Shown piece after piece: positions 61,426 to 64,000 of a DNA stretch of 64,000 bases. A program made the translations under genes and the position numbers. This DNA comes from Promethearchaeota archaeon Loki_b31 (GTDB lineage Archaea > Asgardarchaeota > Lokiarchaeia > Sigyniarchaeales > SOKP01): positions 20,449 through 84,448 of the forward strand of contig NJBI01000009.1 in assembly GCA_005222975.1 (NCBI GenBank), written 5' to 3'. Positions within the stretch are counted from its first letter, which is position 1. Every line of letters begins with the position of its first letter. Below the pieces are notes generated by a model, which saw only the letters and a program-made list of their open reading frames with translations, was not told the DNA's origin and did not search any database.

Positions 61426-62250
61426 TTACTTCCAACGCCATTTGGGTTTTGTTTTTTGGAGCCTAGCTAAAGCTCCGCTTACAGTATCTTTTGTTTGGAG
61501 TAATTGAGAACTGATAAGAGTTTCTAATTCTAATCCAAATGCTACATCCTTACCATAACAATCATCAATTAATTTTTTAGCTAAACCAACACCTAATGGA
61601 CCACTTTCAATGAGTTCATCAGTATACATCTTAATTATCGAGTCTAATTCATCTGGTGTTTTTGCTACTCTGTTCACCACTCTTAGACGGTAAGCTTCAT
61701 TCCCATCAAATTCTCTCCCAGTTAAAATGATATCTTTCGCACTTTGAATGCCAGCTAATCTAGTTAACCTTATTGTGCCTCCTACATCTGGGTTTATTGA
61801 CATCTTAGTTTCTAGCAGGCTAAAGATCGCAGAATCTCGACAAAACCGGAAATCACAAGCTAAAGCTAATTCAAACGCCATTCCGAAGCAGTAGCCGTTA
61901 ATTTTAGCTATTACGGGTTTCTCCATTTTTTCAATTTTTGTAAAAACAGGTTGTAGTCTAGTATTCATAAAATATCTAAAATTTCGAGGGATTTTTAAAT
62001 CTGGAATGACTCCTTCAGGATCTTTTTCTTGTCCAGTTAAAAAATTTAAATCAATACCAGAACTAAAAATATCCTCACCACCTGTTATTATGACAACTCT
62101 AGTGTTAGTGCGTTCAATGCGATCTAGTGCTTTTTCAAATGCTACTAACATCTCATAATTTATAGCATTTTTTTTAGCTAATCGGTTAAGGGCAATCGTA
62201 GATATCGTTTTGTCTTCGTTTTCCTCTACTAAAATAATATTGCTATCCAT
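61426..62250 (-). CDS. Enoyl-CoA hydratase/dienoyl-CoA isomerase-like crotonase
   Basis: A 274-residue crotonase. IFSSGIDLNFLTG and NGYCFGMAFELALACDFRF give the oxyanion hole and the first Glu; FSLLETKMSINPDVGGTIRLTRLAG has a second Glu and an Asp (PDVGG), the Glu/Asp combination of dienoyl-CoA isomerases (ECH1). It is convergent with the ferredoxin-reductase gene. GTGAT five bases before the ATG at 62250 on the minus strand is its ribosome-binding site. Confidence 0.88.
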   Translation of the reverse strand: MDSNIILVEENEDKTISTIALNRLAKKNAINYEMLVAFEKALDRIERTNTRVVIITGGEDIFSSGIDLNFLTGQEKDPEGVIPDLKIPRNFRYFMNTRLQPVFTKIEKMEKPVIAKINGYCFGMAFELALACDFRFCRDSAIFSLLETKMSINPDVGGTIRLTRLAGIQSAKDIILTGREFDGNEAYRLRVVNRVAKTPDELDSIIKMYTDELIESGPLGVGLAKKLIDDCYGKDVAFGLELETLISSQLLQTKDTVSGALARLQKTKPKWRWK

Positions 62251-62447
62251 CTTTTATCACTTTTAAAATTCAATTCACTAACTAATTAATATTATAATAA
62301 TAATTGTGATCAGTAATTAAAAAATGTCACAAATCAGTAATTCAACCTGACATTAATAAATTATTGCCAACAAGTCGTCAGTAATAAAAAATGTCAGTAA
62401 ACCTTTACTTTTTACTATTGTTCTAAGTACTCTTTTTTGACAATTGC

Positions 62448-62508
62448 CCTATTGTCGTCAGCACTATAATTGCCATTTTTGAAATGGGAGGTAACTTAAG
62501 ACAATAGG
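62448..62508. repeat. 9-bp perfect inverted repeat
   Basis: CCTATTGTC and GACAATAGG, 43 bases apart, with the smaller hairpin GACAAT/ATTGTC sharing its left arm, so two mutually exclusive folds are possible. Could be an operator or an RNA switch. Confidence 0.6.
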
Positions 62509-62522
62509 ATTTAAATGCTGTT

Positions 62523-62546
62523 ATACGACCCAAATCGTATTTTGAT
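62523..62546 (+). terminator. Possible terminator hairpin
   Basis: ATACGA/TCGTAT with a 6-base loop, followed by TTTTGATTTTA. Weak by itself; it could end transcripts arising in the repeat-rich gap. Confidence 0.35.
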
Positions 62547-62724
62547 TTTATAACGCCGTAATTCTTCTTATATCTACCTTAATTTAACTATAAGAAGTGA
62601 TATGATGAGAAAGATGAAGAATAAAGAAAATATTTAAATATTAGTTTGATGTTTAATTAAAGTAACTTAAATCTAACAAAAATGTAAATTTATTGCTTTT
62701 AAAAAGTTAAAATAAACTATTAAA

Positions 62725-63049
62725 ATGGGTGAAAAAATGAGACTTACAAAAAATAAGTATATTTTAATTGTAATGATTTTCACATCGTTTATAATTAGTG
62801 GTTTAATTGTTAGCCAAACTGAATTCAAGGAATCGGACATAACAGAAATGTTCAAGAGTGAAAATTCAATCAATTCCGAATTTTTAGATCTACAATCTAT
62901 CGATAACATCAAGAATCTATACTGCGACAATTAGCTATATAAACTCCCATAATCAATATCATGATTATCCCGGTGATTTAAATGTAAATTGGATATACGA
63001 TACTCATATAAAAATTTATGGAGATTTATATGGAACTTTAAGAAACTAA
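62725..63049 (+). pseudogene. Short exported protein with a frame break
   Basis: The first part (62725-62934) codes for a signal peptide (KYILIVMIFTSFIISGLIV) and about 40 residues. Near 62905-62930 the protein-like reading moves by one base to TATISYINSHNQYHDYPG and goes on to a stop at 63047-63049. Together they give about 108 residues of an exported beta-rich protein. The break is not in a homopolymer. A 7-bp inverted repeat (ATAATCA/TGATTAT, 62949-62968) lies just after the switch. Decay or a sequence error are both possible. Confidence 0.4.
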
Positions 63050-63093
63050 TAATTTTTTTTTTTAATTTAATTTATAATGTTATAAATGGGAAT

Positions 63094-63951
63094 ATGAAGA
63101 TTCTTCATCTTGTATATAGAATTATATGGTATACTTCTATAATATTAATAGTTATTGAATTGATAATTGGGGCAACCTCACTAAGTTTTATAATATTTGA
63201 AATAGAAAACGCCTTAATTTTTAGATTAAATATTATTACAATTCCAATAATCTGTATTTTGTTTTTATTTCTTATTTTTTTCTATCCAACATTCTATAGA
63301 AATAAAAAAAATCCAAAATTCACATTCATCTCTAGACATGAGATGATTAAAGGAACCAATTTTCGATCTCAATTCTGGATAGATTTTCTTTTCGGAAGTC
63401 TCTTTATTTATTTGATTTTATTCTTCCTTTCCTTTTTAATAAATTATGGCATATTAGATTCAGAAAAAGTAAGATTTGGAACTTTAGGGTTAAGTATTAT
63501 TTTTCTTGATATAACAATAATTAACATAAAGTATTACAAATTAGGTTTAAAATTTTTTAGTTTCTTTGTGCTGTATAGTTCAGTACTTGCTGTCATAGTA
63601 GTTCCAATGTTGATATTTATTGGGATTCCATTTTTTGTTTTCTATTATTATGATGTCTCTTGGTTTTTTGCTGACCCAACAATTTTATTAGACGTTTTTA
63701 TATCTTCGCATGTTAGAGATATGAGAACAATCTGGTTAAATACTTATTTACATTGCTCTTTCGTTTATTCTGAAGCATTTTTAATAATTAAAACGATTAT
63801 CTTTCTGGTCGGATTGGTTTTATTTGCAGTTTCAATAGCTCAATTAGTATATTGGCTTAAAAAGGAAAAAAAATATGAGGTTGCAAGATCATCTCAGTCA
63901 CGCTTTATAATCCTTCTAAGTGGCGACAAAAACACCAAAAAGTTGAAATAG
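63094..63951 (+). CDS. Polytopic membrane protein
   Basis: A 285-residue protein with six to seven hydrophobic helices (IIWYTSIILIVIELIIG; IITIPIICILFLFLIFFY; LFGSLFIYLILFFLSFLI; FFVLYSSVLAVIVVPMLIF; IKTIIFLVGLVLFAVSIAQ). I start at the ATG at 63094, because the open frame before it overlaps the end of the preceding exported protein; an earlier start at 62989 is possible. No family recognised. Confidence 0.65.
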   Translation: MKILHLVYRIIWYTSIILIVIELIIGATSLSFIIFEIENALIFRLNIITIPIICILFLFLIFFYPTFYRNKKNPKFTFISRHEMIKGTNFRSQFWIDFLFGSLFIYLILFFLSFLINYGILDSEKVRFGTLGLSIIFLDITIINIKYYKLGLKFFSFFVLYSSVLAVIVVPMLIFIGIPFFVFYYYDVSWFFADPTILLDVFISSHVRDMRTIWLNTYLHCSFVYSEAFLIIKTIIFLVGLVLFAVSIAQLVYWLKKEKKYEVARSSQSRFIILLSGDKNTKKLK

Positions 63952-64000
63952 ATGGACAACCTTATTTATAACCATGAAATATAAAACAAATTCAAAAAAA

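Larger units (their letters stand above)
62251..62724. other. Intergenic region rich in repeats and inverted repeats
   Basis: About 470 bases with no gene. It has direct repeats of CAGTAATNAAAAAATGTCA (about 62310 and 62380), the 9-bp inverted repeat CCTATTGTC (62448-62456)/GACAATAGG (62500-62508), a nested GACAAT/ATTGTC hairpin (62439-62456), and ATACGA/TCGTAT at 62523-62540. Confidence 0.65.

Overview
The window looks like a contig from an Asgard archaeon, most likely Lokiarchaeia-like; this is inferred from gene content only. The evidence is an archaeal replication/repair and transcription set (a Hef-type helicase, RadA, a RadB-like ATPase, a TFB, an Mre11-like nuclease), the beta and epsilon subunits of the archaeal CO dehydrogenase/acetyl-CoA synthase complex, and a Rab-like small GTPase sitting in an operon with longin/roadblock-type proteins. 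DNA is strongly AT-rich. I see no rRNA, tRNA, CRISPR array or transposase.

1-18 kb: informational and hypothetical genes. A minus-strand operon (winged-helix protein, Hef helicase, DUF1922-type zinc protein) is followed by exported surface proteins (alpha/alpha-toroid, beta-helix), a divergent TFB, several small zinc-ribbon proteins, a membrane metalloprotease candidate, a RadB-like ATPase and an interrupted radA with a second helix-hairpin-helix domain at its C-terminus. 18-27 kb: an LVIVD-repeat surface protein, an epoxide-hydrolase-like enzyme, a membrane-anchored PHP phosphoesterase, an Mre11-like exonuclease, a UroD-family protein and an NMN-adenylyltransferase-like protein.

27-31.7 kb is bracketed by two copies of the 3' end of the adenylyltransferase gene and holds a DUF2061 protein, a TetR regulator, a 240-bp tandem repeat, a nitronate monooxygenase-like flavoprotein and a DUF166 protein. 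31.7-34.1 kb carries cdhC and cdhB with a divergent CooT-like nickel-binding protein. 35-44.7 kb and 55.8-62.3 kb hold acyl-CoA genes: three acyl-CoA synthetases, three crotonase-fold proteins, a 3-hydroxyacyl-CoA dehydrogenase, a second nitronate monooxygenase-like protein, a ferredoxin, a CrtI-like FAD oxidoreductase and a ferredoxin-type reductase, with a lone N6-adenine methylase between them. 45-47.3 kb is the GTPase operon. 48.4-50.6 kb is an SCP-x-type unit (thiolase, DUF35/OB protein, SCP2 protein) and 50.8-54.5 kb a polar amino-acid ABC transporter.

The most unusual signal is a set of short (29-33 nt) insertions inside otherwise well conserved coding sequence: one in radA (15157-15187) and two in the thiolase (about 48976-49004 and 49389-49421). 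Each contains a small inverted repeat, each breaks the frame or adds a stop, and removing each one restores the expected protein. In one case the codon before a stop is repeated exactly at the re-entry point, as in translational bypassing. Mini-introns, bypassed segments, real gene decay and assembly error all remain possible. Single-base frame breaks also occur in radA, the thiolase and a threonine aldolase. In addition the window holds 3' or internal fragments of duplicated genes (adenylyltransferase, longin/roadblock protein, ABC permease).

Several genes show that GTGAT(C) acts here as the Shine-Dalgarno element just before ATG, and I used this to choose starts.
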